From Azadirachta indica (Eukaryota > Streptophyta > Magnoliopsida > Sapindales > Meliaceae), in contig CM040445.1 in NCBI GenBank assembly GCA_022749755.1, positions 2,997,182-3,061,181 of the forward strand: a stretch of 64,000 nt of DNA. Reading direction: 5' to 3'. The notes under the pieces were generated by a model. That model did not search any database and had not been told where the DNA came from. It worked only from the letters and a program-made list of their open reading frames with translations. A program made the position numbers and the translations under genes. Positions 1 through 11,960 of this stretch are shown piece by piece; the first letter of the stretch is position 1, and every line of letters begins with the position of its first letter.

Positions 1-242
1 AAAAACACATTGTTTTCTTACATCACAATAATACATTTTCCCTATATAAATATGTGTACACGTGCCTGCACATCTGTCTCCCTGTTGCGATTTTGAGCAT
101 GTTCGCTGCATTCATTTGAACACTGGAATAAGCGACATGGATTTCCAGTTCAGGAGATGATATTGGAAATCTACCATATGCATATCCGTCTTTGCAAGAT
201 ATGTAAAGACATGGCAATCGCATTTCATTTATCTTGGTGCAG

Positions 243-929
243 GCTTAGAGATTCTGGCATTTCCTTGCAATCAATTTGGCAACGAGGAACCTGGAAGCAA
301 TGATCAGATCACAGAGTTTGTCTGCACTCGCTTTAAATCAGAATTTCAAATCTTTGAGAAGGTAGATATGGAGAATCTACATACTTTCTTCTTAACGCCT
401 CTAAGTTGGCTGTTTTCAGTGGTCAATTTTCTGCTACACAAAAAATGGCTTGCCCTTTTTCTCTTTTTTGGAAGAAAAAAAAAAAAACAAAAAGAAAACA
501 CTGCATTTTCTTCGGAATGATATGCAACACAGTTTTGGGTAACTCGAAATTGAGCACTTATCATTTATGGACCAATAGTTTTGGATTTGCATGTTTCTCC
601 TTTCTTTCATTTTAGAGTAGTTATTCTACTGGTTTTGTCCATTCCGTCATTTGTTTTATTGACGAGAAGTGTTGGATATTGGTATATGATTTTGATCTCA
701 GGTATGAGTTATGACCAACTATATATGTTGCTGTTGTTTTAGATTGATGTAAATGGTGAGTATGCTTCTCCACTATACAAATTCTTGAAGTCAGGTAAAT
801 GGGGTATTTTTGGGGACGATATCCAGTGGAACTTTGCCAAATTCTTGGTAGATAAGAATGGACATATTGTCGATCGTTATTATCCCACAACTTCTCCCCT
901 TAACCTTGAGGTAAATCCTAATCTGGCAG

Positions 930-960
<31 letters not shown>

Positions 961-1078
961 TTCTTAAATTTGATTTATGGTTTGATAGCGAGCAATTACC
1001 ATACATAAGTGTCATGTAATTCGCTTGCCTTTATGCATATTGCAGCCTGAAATTAAGAAGCTGTTGGGGATCTTATGA
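243..1078 (+). CDS. GPX8: Glutathione peroxidase (GPX8-like), 3' part only
   Basis: Three exons are visible: 243-361, 743-910 and 1046-1078. All have AG/GT borders and continuous phase; the first visible codon is completed by an exon left of the window. The 106 complete codons cover the C-terminal two thirds. Visible motifs are FPCNQFG (with the Gln of the catalytic tetrad), the FVCTRF cysteine that resolves the disulfide in plant enzymes, and [13 protein letters not shown] with the conserved Trp-Asn. The peroxidatic Cys lies in the missing exon. Plant members are thioredoxin-dependent thiol peroxidases that reduce H2O2 and lipid hydroperoxides. The [14 protein letters not shown] stretch matches the Arabidopsis GPX8 type (cytosolic/nuclear) better than the plastid or GPX4/5 types. 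The protein ends LLGIL, with no added targeting signal. An (AT)14 microsatellite lies in the last intron. Confidence 0.9.
931..958. repeat. (AT)14 microsatellite
   Basis: Pure AT dinucleotide run inside the last intron of the GPX gene, 21 bases after the splice donor. Likely length-polymorphic. Confidence 0.95.
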
Positions 1079-2092
1079 TTGATGAAATGAGGACTATTGG
1101 GCCTGAAACAAAATTGAAGAACCTGATGTTTGCTTGTCTCTGGTTATGCAGATGCAATCTCTTTTTCTTTATCGTTTTCTATAAAATCGAAATTTGAATA
1201 CTATTGTATTTTGGTTTGAGTGAGTTGTCTAATTAATGCTTAGATTTGGTTTCTTCGAACCTTAGTAATATGCATAAACTTGTATGAATGGAAAATTATA
1301 TCTATCCCTAGGTTGTTTCTTTTTTCTTTTTATAAATTTATTTATGTTATGTCGTTTTATATGTACAGAGAGAGAGATTTTTCGGTTTATGATATAAGAT
1401 TCCGTCAAAAACTGCGAGGCGCCGAATCCTAGTGGGCTTCCCAGCATTGTAACTGTTAAAGATTTAAGCCTGTAAACTGTTGCTCGTTATGTGGTTAATG
1501 GCAAATCAATGTACATGGTTGGGAATTGAATGAAAATGTCTTTTATTTTTTTTAATGTAAAAAAATCTAATTCATTTTAACCTATGTTTTATTACGAGAA
1601 AAATGAATCACATAAAATTAACAGTTGTATTAAACATATTAATAATTTATTTAAAAAGAAAAAGAAAAAGAAAACCCTAACAGTTTAATTAATGCATGCT
1701 GTCGGTTCCAAATACTTATTAAAATATTTTGTACCCTATTTGACTTATTTATAAAACTATCAAGTCTCAACAATTAGCGTGTTTTATGCCCACAGAAAAT
1801 TTTATACCAACTTCTTCATTAATATTCTAAATTAATATCTATCTACAAATAAATGATTAAAACAAAAACATTTGATTACTTCTTGCCATCTGACCACTTC
1901 TAATACAAACTGATAAATTTTATTATTTTCATTCGTCAAATATGTATAAATTGTAAACATCAAAATCTAACTAATAAGTATTGCCATGATTTTTTTTCTT
2001 GTCTTCTCGACTACGCAATATTCCAAGACCAAACCCGCCTCCTCAACCTTCTTCAAAATTCGATCGAACAGAGCAATCGCACACACACAATC
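1079..2092. other. Intergenic: GPX 3' UTR and PMEI promoter
   Basis: No supported gene. The first few hundred bases are probably the GPX 3' UTR. The remainder is AT-rich with A/T homopolymers and leads into the PMEI 5' leader, which is C-rich and ends in a CA run just before the ATG. Confidence 0.6.
1945..1950 (+). promoter_or_regulatory. Possible TATA box of the PMEI gene
   Basis: TATAAA about 145 bases upstream of the PMEI start codon would give a leader of roughly 110 bases. Position and sequence are the only support. Confidence 0.35.
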
Positions 2093-2776
2093 ATGGATGC
2101 CGTCAACGTAATCAAAGGTTACAACAAAGTAAATCCCGGCCATGAAAATATTCTCTCTCCTCCTCAGAAACGTCTCAAAGCAGCCGTCATAATATCTGCC
2201 ATTGTTTTATTGACTTTGGTCATCGGGTTAATGATAGCCGCAGCAGTACTACTCGTTGGACGTGAATCAAAGGAGTCGCCAATATCTCTGTCGTCGAACT
2301 CCGACGACTCAATCAAAAAGGTGTGCAGTGTGACTCGTTACCCCGAGCTATGCTTCACCAGCATATCATCTTCTCTAAACGTATCGACGAAAACAAATCC
2401 TGATCCGAAATTCATCTTCAGGCTGTCTCTGGAAGTGAGCATGAAGGAGCTAACAAACGTGTCTTCTTCTATCAAAACACTGAGAGATCGTCTTCCACCT
2501 CAGGCAGCTTTAGTGGATTGCACGGGGCAGTTGGATGACGCGTTGAGTCGACTCAAAGACTCGATGGCGGATGATGAATTGACGGAGAGGAAAGTCAACG
2601 ACATACAGACGTGGATAAGCGCGGGAATGAGTGACGAAGAAAGTTGCTTGGATGGCTTGATGGAGATGGGATCAACGGCTGTGGATGAAGTGAGGAGTAT
2701 GATGGAAAAGTCAAAGAAATTGCTGAGCAACAGCCTCGCTATTCTTGCAAACATCCGCAGCATTCTTCACGATTAA
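2093..2776 (+). CDS. Membrane-anchored pectin methylesterase inhibitor (PMEI-domain protein)
   Basis: Intronless, 227 residues. A short cytosolic N-terminus is followed by a hydrophobic segment (about residues 31-55) acting as a signal anchor, then a Ser-rich linker and a PMEI four-helix domain (about 73-224). The four conserved cysteines of the fold are present (78, 87, 143, 185), pairing 1-2 and 3-4 in this family. N-glycosylation sequons are at Asn96 and Asn122. PMEI domains bind pectin methylesterases in the wall or Golgi and so control pectin de-esterification. The layout (anchor plus PMEI) is that of the pro-region of a type I PME, but the frame stops after ANIRSILHD and no catalytic domain follows in the next kilobase. 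It is therefore either a true inhibitor or a gene reduced to the PME pro-region. Start: first ATG, after a CA-rich leader. Confidence 0.88.
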   Translation: MDAVNVIKGYNKVNPGHENILSPPQKRLKAAVIISAIVLLTLVIGLMIAAAVLLVGRESKESPISLSSNSDDSIKKVCSVTRYPELCFTSISSSLNVSTKTNPDPKFIFRLSLEVSMKELTNVSSSIKTLRDRLPPQAALVDCTGQLDDALSRLKDSMADDELTERKVNDIQTWISAGMSDEESCLDGLMEMGSTAVDEVRSMMEKSKKLLSNSLAILANIRSILHD

Positions 2777-4009
2777 GTATGGGCGCTGGCCTCACCACGC
2801 ATTGATATTTTATAACAAATGGTATTTGATTGTTCTCTTCTGTTCTTCTGTTCTTCTGTTCTTCTGTTTTGTCTTTAAATTAATTATTTCTTGTATTACC
2901 ACCGGCGGTGCGTGAATTAATAATAATAGTAAACTTTCAAATTGTGTATTAATTTGTGATCATTAATTATTATTTATTATTATTATTATTGCAAATGTAT
3001 AAGGGTTAATTAATCTGATGTTGGGAACGCTTCCTTCCTTTCCAATGTGGACATGAATAATTTTTTTTCATACATATTATGATTATCCGCCAGCCCCCAC
3101 TTTATACAAAATTAAAAAAAAAACAAAAAATAACGATAATTTTATTTATATATTATGCTTACAATATGTGAGAAAAAAAAAAACAATGATTTTTAAGGGA
3201 GAAGTTGGCCCAAATGCATCCAAAAGCCCGTACGTTTTATTATCGACTCATTCATCGTCTGGCCCAAAACACTTTCGCTAAGAGTTAGTTTTAAATATAT
3301 AATAATATAAAATGTATTTTCCTAAGACGAAATTTCAAAGCAATATATATAGCCTCTTTTTTCTCGTTTGCAATTGCACGTCGAGGACATGTATTATATT
3401 ATAAAATACATGTCCCTGGTGGCTGGCTGTTAGATTAACAAACACCATTATTTAATCGTTATTACTTATTTATTTATTTATTTGTTTTTTTGTCAGTAGG
3501 TGTCGTGAAATACGAAATTGATAAAAAGTTTGTAAATTAATATTTCTCTTTAATTAGTAAGTAACCTGCTGATTGTTCCTTTTTCCTTATTTTTTATCTA
3601 ATTAATTAATAATTATAGTGTTTGTTTGGAGTTTTGTTCTAGGCAAGAGTTAGATGATACATTTTACCATTCAAGTGAAGTTTAATGTAATATAATTGAC
3701 TATTAATTATATTAGTCGATTTGATACAAGAGCGACATGTAGTAGGAGTAGGACAAATTAAAAGAGCTAGGTATAATGAAACAGAGAAATATCTCTTACT
3801 GCCATATAATATTTTTCCAACCAACCATATATATATATATATATATATGCATATAAAGTTAAATTAAGAAACATGCAGATGGAAAAAACTAACAGTTTTC
3901 TCTGCTCTGCTAGCTGGTCTGGTGGTTGTCTCATACTTATGTAAATAATTAATATTGTAGTTCGTTTATTCCCCAAGTAGCTAACGTACAGAAAGTTAAT
4001 TAAAGGGGC
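2777..4009. other. Intergenic, AT-rich
   Basis: PMEI 3' UTR with an octamer repeat, then AT-rich DNA with A-runs and an AT microsatellite near 3830-3848. No coding potential that I can support. Confidence 0.6.
2838..2868 (+). repeat. TTCTGTTC octamer tandem repeat (about 3.9 copies)
   Basis: Perfect 8-bp repeat in the probable 3' UTR of the PMEI gene, 61 bases after the stop. In the transcript this is a pyrimidine-rich UUCU tract, the kind of sequence bound by PTB-like proteins; a binding role is inference only. Confidence 0.85.
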
Positions 4010-4513
4010 TCATCTATTGTTGCAGTAATTCCTAAGGCTTATATCAACACCACTGCTATTGCTGCTGCTGTCCATTGAATCCAGCAGTTGAGATAATCTT
4101 TCACTTAGATCATCAGCTTCGCTTTGCAACCTCCTTATGTAATTGCATGTTTCCTTCAATACTTCCGATACCGATACCTACACCAAAACAACCATTAATT
4201 TCCAAATCAACCCATGATATATATATATATATATATATATTAATTGGGTATAACCAAAGTAAAACTCGTACGAATGGAAGAATTCTCACAAGTAAAATTT
4301 TAACTTATCCTCTTATTAGATTGCATATATGTGTATATGTTGCTTGATTGGCATATTTAAAAGTAGATGGCTAGCTATATCTGTAGATACCGTTCCATCT
4401 TGCCTTTGGTTAAGCTGAGGAAGCAATGGCTGTAGCTTCAAAATGAGACGATTAATCTCCTCTTCTGTCATTTTTGAAGCTCTAGACGATGATGATGATC
4501 TTCTGCTAGACAT
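4010..4513 (-). CDS. PRE: PRE/ILI-type atypical bHLH protein
   Basis: Two exons: 4391-4513 (41 codons) and 4010-4177 (55 codons plus stop), total 96 residues, as usual for the family (about 90-110). The intron sits at the same place as in the second PRE gene of this window, just before VSxxxVLxETCNYIR. The Ser/Arg-rich start ([14 protein letters not shown]) is followed by helix 1 ([16 protein letters not shown]), loop and helix 2 ([14 protein letters not shown], then [13 protein letters not shown]). The basic DNA-binding residues are missing, so it dimerises with but does not bind DNA: PRE proteins sequester inhibitory bHLHs (IBH1/AIF type) and promote cell elongation under gibberellin, brassinosteroid and auxin. 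Odd: it ends LRNYCNNR rather than the LL-Q-type end expected; a one-base deletion is likely (see findings). The 212-base intron holds an AT microsatellite. Confidence 0.9.
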
Positions 4514-6890
4514 AACTTAGAACTTGTTAGCTCTCTCTTCACTCACTCTTCTTTGCTAAAATGAGTAGATAATAGGGGAAATTGGAACGGAAGGGATAGG
4601 GAGCTTTAAAAAGAGGGTGGAGGTTGGCAGATGGACACGATTGTTACTTAGATTGTTGGATTTGATAAATAACTACACAAATAAAAGTTTTTGATATGTT
4701 CAATAATAGGGTAATTGTCCCTCGACGTTGCATCACATGGGCCTTCGATTAGGTGGGCCCTCGCATTTTAAAAGACCTGGAACTAGTAGACCCATCAAAA
4801 CTTTTGGCAGTTTCTTATTTTGGTTTACTAGAATTAGTGCAAACATCTAACCCTAATTGGACACGCGTCTAGTTTTACGTTAGTGTCACAACAAATTTTT
4901 ATAATGTAGATGACCAAAATGACGAAGGATGATGCCTTGTTTGTTGTAATTGTCATATGGGAACTTAGAATCGAGGGCACAGCGCTTTCTCTTTGTCTCC
5001 ACCATTGTTCGCTCCCCCTTGTTAAATTGACGATTTTTTTTTCTGGGTTCACACCGGATCAAAATCTAATCAAAACTGGAAATAGTAGCCGCAAATCTTA
5101 TAAAAATCTCGTGATTGAAGAATCAATACAATGCCTTTCGATTTTAGTACCTAACATTATATAGCATTGAATGCAGTGGTTTCGATGCGTAGGTGCAATT
5201 GCAAAGCAATATGCAAAAGGATGATGTGACATCGCACACACGAGAAGATGAATGACTAAACTACAGAGAAAGAAACGAAATCGAACATATATCTAGTGCT
5301 TTCTTGTTCTTGTTGTGTTGTTGTTGTTGTTGATGATGACGATGATGAAAATGCATATCAACTGTTGACTGACGACGTCTCAAGGCAAAGCAAATAATAA
5401 GAAGTTTTGGCATCATTTACCAACCTTTCTCAATTTGGCCCCTAATTTCTGGCGACTGATGGGTATGATTTATGTAAATTGACGTTTGTCTCGTATGGCA
5501 CTTGTCATTACTAAAACTGGTAAGCGGGTTTTGACACATCATAATGAGCCTCCGCTCGCTCTTGTGATATGATTTCTATATAAATTCACACTACAGTACT
5601 GTCTTTGTCTTTGGACACCCACTTGCTGCCTCTTTCCTGTACACTACCATTGTCATTATGCCAATAATTGATTAACATCTTTTGACGGCATTGCTGCTAA
5701 AGCTGTTAAATCCAGTCATTGAAATCATGGTGTATCTTGCTATCTTCATGCACACCTGTCTCAAGTTCGACTCTCGTTCGAATCCAGTCAAAATCTGTTC
5801 TGACTTGTCTCAAAGCCTATATCATCAGGGATTCTGTTTATAAATTAGTTGACTGAGCTGGATCCAAATCAAATCGGTCCCTAACTAGGCCGGTTGTAGT
5901 GTGTGATCGAAACATGGATGGTCCATAGTAACATCAAAGTTCTGCACATACGAGCAGGACAGTAAGATAACACAACAAATACCATATATTTTGTGGTCCT
6001 TGTTTCTGTATGTCATTAAAAACAATCATCAAATGGAAGTAACAAGCCAAATGGATTTTATTGTCCGTGCCGCTGTAGACCATGCAAAGTAGTTGCCTTG
6101 CCTACAGTATTATCCTTTCAATTCCATATTGAAAATGTGTGGTTTTATTTATGTCTTGTTATGTTCAACTGAAATAGAAAGAAATTAATAGATATTTAAT
6201 AAAAAGAAAAGTAAATAAATGGCTATCAAAGCAAGAGGATGATCTAACAAAACGTTTAGGAATTACAGGACAGGTCTTCCTTCAATCTTCATCGCAGAAA
6301 ATAGTTCTCTGCCACACAGAAGAAGATCCAAGTTAAAGCTTCCAGAAGGGGAAGTCTAGAATAAAATAGAGGGTGTAGTTATGCAAATGTCTGTCTGAAT
6401 AAGAAAATTCCAGCACCTTCTTTGCTAAATTTTGGTTTGCTGTCCTTTCCTTGGCTACTGACTATAAAGACATGACATGATCCTTGTGGTTCAAAGAAAT
6501 ATAGGCTATGTCATTCTCAATATAACCGTACCCGGCAAAATTGTACAAACATGCAGAAAAGCAATAACCTAGAGGCATCAAGAAGAGATATAATCATTCT
6601 TTGACAGAAAAGATGGGACTCATCCCTCATGTAGTGCAAAGCAAATGGATTTCAGTTCTTTGATTACACTTCTAGTACATGTCCAGCTGATGGAATAATT
6701 TTCACCATAAATAAAAGAATTCAAATTCTTTTTTCCTTTGAAGAAACAAATTTTTAGTCCAGGAAAAATAGTGGTGTATCATAAAAATCCTCCAATTGCA
6801 TCTACCTAACCTCCCTGTTCTACAACCGATCTGTTCTACCTGTTTTGTACAAGAATTAAAATGGAAAAAGGGAATTGATTCTAAAAGCTT
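4514..6890. other. Intergenic, 2.4 kb
   Basis: The part next to 4513 is the PRE promoter and leader. A (TTG/TGA)-rich stretch lies at 5305-5350. Nothing from 5400 to 6890 could be read as a gene; the stretch just below 6890 is the 3' UTR of the MAG2-like gene. Confidence 0.6.
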
Positions 6891-9800
6891 TCAGCTCTTG
6901 AATACTCTATTTTTTACAATCTTTTGTGCCTCAGTAACACTGAAATGACTTATTCCATTCTGTTTCATCCATTTTTCCCCTCCCACCACGCTGCCATGAA
7001 GTTGTTCCTCTCCCATCTTCAACAATTTCAAGCCCTCACTTACTTTAGGGAAGAAGCCTTCAGGCCTCAAACACCAAGCCCGAAAAACGCCAAATAAGAC
7101 CTCCAAATCACTACTAAACCTTTCAACACCACCGTCATAAAATTTTGCATTGCTCATAAGAATACCATTAAATAACAGCTTATCCACTGCAGCAGCCAAG
7201 CTTCTCCAAACCACAACAAAGTCCATTGCATTTAAACTTCCTTCTATCATTGACATTTGTCCTTGCAAATAATCTAGAGCCCCAACCAGAGTTTTGGATA
7301 CCGTCCAATTTTCTTCACTCTTTTCTTGCCATTGCCTCCTATTTTTCATATAATCTCGACACAGAGCATCAAATCCCCTCAACACAACAACTGATATTTT
7401 CTCAACCCACTCAGTCCTGAATTCCTCCAACCTTTTGATCTCCTCATCAAAAATCCCACTTCTAGATCCTTCTACTGGCCACTCTGAACCAATCTCATCA
7501 CCAAGAAACTTTCCCAGTCGATCATTCTGGTCCAGCCCCATCTCTAGGAAAAAGACATCCTCACACCATTCCCCTAAAACAGATTCAAAATAGTGAGCAG
7601 CATTAATGGAGTTTGCTACTTTTAGTAGGGCATCATCATCTGTTAAGGCAGTCAAGCCTTCGGCTTCTTGGCACCTCACAAGTAAGCAATCCAAAAACTT
7701 TTTTATTATAGGTGCACCAGCTAAACTGAGAAACCTTGACCTAGAAGAAACATTGGGCAATGATCGACATCGATCAACTGCAGATGACAGGCGCTGAAGA
7801 AAGGCACTGGAAACAGCAGGGGATTTGTAATCTTCAGCACCAAATACAAGTGCTCCCTCCTGAACTTTCATGGTCCAATTTCTCTCATTATCCATCTCAT
7901 GTTTTAGCTTCTCCAGTGTCTCAGTAAGCTCTATTTGTGCCCATAAATCAAGCCAGTCAGGATGATCACAGAAGACAGACAGAGATGAAATCTTCTGCAA
8001 GTTCCCATCTTCTTGAAGGGAAAGCAGCATTCCAGACTGTTCTACTAGAGACTTAATTCGCTTATCAAAAGAGATCATCAAGTCAACAAGGTGAAGCCAT
8101 GATATCCTAGCCTGTGACTGAATACCAGTAACACTCTCTTCGTTGATTTGATCAACATACACAGGGAATATCTCTTTTGCCAAGTAAGTTGATAATGCAG
8201 TGACCATTGCAGAAATCCATTCCTCTCTGCAACTGTAGCCTACAAGCATTGCTTCATCCACCAGTGGTTGCAATAGCTCATCCATGGAGTCAACATAGTC
8301 CCTGGTAATCTTATATACGAGAGTGAAAATGAACTCTGGCTTATCGGTCCACTTTGAGAAATGCCGTTGGGATGCAACTGCTATAGGATTGACTAGCTCT
8401 TCAATTGCCCAGAGTGGCTGGTGGAGAGCAACCTCCCGAATATGGCCTTCAAGTTGCCTAGATTTTCTCTGTCTCTGCAACTCCTGAAGTCTGCATAAGG
8501 CAAGAAAGTTTTCACAGTATTGGTGTCTGAGGTCCCCTTGCATGGAGAAAAGAGGGTTAGGAACTTCAGATGATGTTCTTGTATCTGGATTAGAGGAAGC
8601 CATAGTGGAAAGTGGCAGTGGCCATCCTAGGGAAGCAAGTAGGGCACGGTGATTTGCAATTGCCTGGGGTCTCAACATTGCAAGAGCATGATCTACTCTG
8701 TGATCTACTGCAGCCACAAGACGTGCCCACTGAGGACGTGTCTTTGTAACTGAAGCCAAAATATTTTCTGTTTGTTTAAGTGCTTTAATAGCAAGCAACC
8801 TCATGTCCTACAATAATTAAGAACTTTAGAAGAAAATTAATAAACAATGTATGCAAATTTGCAATAGCATTCAGATTCAATTATGGGTTCTCACTTCTGA
8901 ATTCTGTGTCAAGGAGTGCCTCCTCAGATTCTCGTTCATTGTAGAAGATACAGCATCTTCAACATCACCAACTAAACTGTCAAGCCTCAAAGCTGTCTCT
9001 GAAAGACATAATTCAGAAGAACTATCGATTTTAATAACACAATGGGTGTAATAGCAGAAAAGTTGAATAAAATAACCCTACAGTACATTCTGATACAGTT
9101 AGGAGTGGACAGTATTAACAACAAAATGACAACACATCATAACACAAATGTAAAAGTATTTACCACATTGACAATGGCAGGAAATCAATCAAAAAAATGA
9201 CAGTAAAGAAATTGGATTCCTCCAAAGATATAAAAAAGCTCTGTGTTAGATGGACTTAAGGTATAAAACAGTGAAGAGGCATATTAAGAGTCCGATAGAT
9301 CTAAGAAAACAAAATGTAAGAGAGATCACAGGTCAAAATTTAAAATAGATCACATTCCCGATTCATCTAATTCAGCACATACAAAGTGAATCCATGAATG
9401 CACTAAAGCATGATATGCCAGAAAAAAATCACTCAGCAAGGATTGAACTAAATATCTCCAAGCCATTCATATATGTATAATATCAACTCCGCTATTAATA
9501 AATTACACACTGCATGGATTAAAACCTAACTAAAAGGATAAAGAAGTCCTACTGCTTTCATTATTGACTATGAATTTCAACAATTACTAAATTCACTAAC
9601 ACCCATTCCATGAGCATATCAAATTCCCATGCCCTAACTTTGGTCAACACATCCTAGAGAAAGCAACAAAAACACTCACCAGCATAAGCTCGAACCATCT
9701 CCACCCTTGCCACCTCCTTGGCCAGTGCCGGCAGCTCCTCCCCCAATATCTGCTCCGCTCTCCCTCCTACATCTAAAACAGATTCAAAGTCGTTAAAAAA

Positions 9801-10389
9801 AATATATACATTGCCCAAAAAAAAAAAAAAAAGAAAAAAGAGCTCAGAATTTCAAAACTAAAGCACAAAGTTAAAAAATGTATCCAATAATTACAGTTAC
9901 TCAAATTGTTTCCTACATTGTCCAATGAAGCATCCACAAATGTCAATAACAAACATAAATTTGACCACTCAATTATTCAAATTGTACACCCTCCGACAAT
10001 CATTACCCATACAACCATATGTATTGAAATTTCACGCCTCAAACAACATACAAAAGTATATATAGTATATATACGTAACAGAAGCCAAACGAACCTGAAA
10101 CAGAACTAGGAGAGCGAGTGGCGGAAGCGAGATCGGTCAACTTAACATTGACGTTACCGAAGAGACCGCTGACTCTATCAGAGAAGGAAGTGTAAGCGAT
10201 AAGCTTTGATTCGAGGCTGCGATTGAGCTCCACCAAATTTTGATCCAAACCGCGACACTGAGTTTCAAGGTCGGTTGCAAGGCGCGCCGCCCGCGTGTGA
10301 TATTCCTTGTTTGTGAGGTGATCGTCGAGAAATGAGAGGGCTGAAGAAGAGAGAGTTGAGAGCGGAGGTAGAGTTTCGGTTGACTCCAT
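6891..10389 (-). CDS. MAG2: RINT1-like vesicle-tethering protein MAG2
   Basis: Four exons: 10095-10389, 9680-9766, 8895-8998 and 6891-8807. Borders are AG/GT and phases agree; they sum to 2403 nt, or 800 residues (Arabidopsis MAG2 is about 795). The N-terminal exon encodes a helical, coiled-coil-prone segment with heptad-like spacing (ETQCRGLDQNLVELNRSLE). The large last exon carries the RINT-1/TIP20 domain (roughly residues 170-790), beginning with the conserved MRLLAIKALKQTE and HRVDHALAMLRP stretches. Family role: Dsl1/NRZ-type tethering complex on the ER that captures COPI vesicles and works with ER SNAREs (SEC20, SYP81); Arabidopsis mutants mis-sort seed storage proteins. Start: first ATG of the open first exon. 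No TATA box is obvious, as is common in housekeeping genes. Confidence 0.92.
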
Positions 10390-11493
10390 TGTTTTCAGGT
10401 TATTTGGAAAATTTCAGTCCGTTATCGTATGAGAAATCGAGAGCGTAGATCTGATATTGTCTTCTGCTTTTCTCCCATGGAATCGATTCTGAGTCCACAC
10501 TCGGTGCAAACTGAGAGATTTGGTTGGGTTATTCGGGTGGATCTGAAACTAGACCCAGTTTACGGGTTGCTCTTTGGGCTGGGCTAGATCTGGACATACG
10601 ATTGGGCCCGTAGCAAGTCAGGATTATGCAAGTAAGAACGTTAGACGTGTTATTATTATTATTTTTTTAATATTACACCGTGTATAATAATTTATCGACA
10701 AAGATTGGACATCTGTCAAAATTAGAAGTCGAGATAAGTGGGTAAGTTTAGTGTCACATACAAAAGTCTAAGTCTAATTTAAGCAAAATCTACTCTTATT
10801 CAGGAGAGGTAAATAGATGTGTTTTATATTTAAAAAATTAAACGACAAATTGCTATATAAATGCATCTGTGCATTAATTTTTTTTATTATTGTAATCATT
10901 TTTATAATCTGTTTATTTTAAATTAAATGTATATGTAGTAAGATTTTTCATAATATTTTATTGAGTAAAAATATGTTCGAATGTAATAAATGCAAATCTA
11001 AAAAATAAAATTTTAAAGAAAAGGAAAAAAAACGTGAATGTCAAATCGAGGGTGGGGAGCTTTTCTTTCCTATTATTTTTTCAAAATAAAATGTAAAGAA
11101 TCTAATGATTATGTTTATGGCCGGTGCTTTTGACTTCAAAAAGCGTTACCCTACCCTCGCCCTGTAAAATTTAAAGTTGAAAGATTTGCTCTTATTTTAT
11201 AAAATATAACATAGGCGTTGGTAAAACTAATACAAACTTAAAAGGGTAACAGGGGTAAGATGGAAACAAAAAAACAGAGAGAAAATCTTCCAGCGCCCCA
11301 TTTCCAACGTGTTAACAAAAACCAAAAGCTCAGGCTTTACAGCGATGGAGTTCTTGGAACATGTAAACTACAGTTTCTTTTTAAATTTAAACATCATTAT
11401 CATGAGGATTGATTTGAATATTATATATTTTATATTTGTATCTATTTTACTTATTTTTAAGAACGTAGCACGTGAAGTCCAAGAAGAACACAA

Positions 11494-11676
11494 ATGCTTT
11501 TACCTGTGATTGCCAATGTATTTACATCGAAAGGCTTTAAGTTCATCAAAGAACCGACCAATTGGAAGTGTAACTTGGACGATAACTTCGAGGGTTGGGT
11601 GGGCGGTGAGGCTTTTAAGGACGGCGGTAATTGGCACACACATCGAGACAAAAAGGGTAGGCCGCTGGTAAGGTAA
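11494..11676 (+). other. Unidentified 60-residue ORF in a GC-richer island
   Basis: The frame encodes a protein-like sequence with balanced composition (TNWKCNLDDNFEGWVGGEAF, then NWHTHRDKKGRP) and stands out from the AT-rich surroundings. I do not recognise a family. It has an ATG but no clear promoter or splice partner. It may be a gene or organelle-DNA fragment, or chance. Confidence 0.2.
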
Positions 11677-11920
11677 TTGTTTTAAAGACTGAATCGCGAG
11701 TACATACGTTCAATTTATGGACAGCAAGCAGAGGACCGAGTGTACAGCCAGAAAGATAAGAGACGAGCGTTAAATATGCATGATGCACTCACTTGCCCAC
11801 GTGAGCGACCTGGTGGCCCCTATCCACATAATATATATCTTAACAATCCGTTTTCATGGTACATTGCATTCTGTACTTTCTTTTTTTCTTGGGGGTCCAA
11901 CGAAGGATTTCTTTATTTCA

Positions 11921-11960
11921 TTTTCTTTTCTTTTCTTTTCTTTTCCTTTCTTTTCCTTTT
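11921..11960. repeat. CTTTT pyrimidine repeat
   Basis: Imperfect pentamer repeat (ATTTTCTTTT...CTTTCTTTTC) on the plus strand followed by a T run. Confidence 0.8.

Noticed and set aside
5776..5785. GTTCGAATCC, a tRNA B-box-like motif (a weaker one lies near 50610)
   Set aside because: No A box or cloverleaf upstream; at most a SINE or tRNA-relic fragment.
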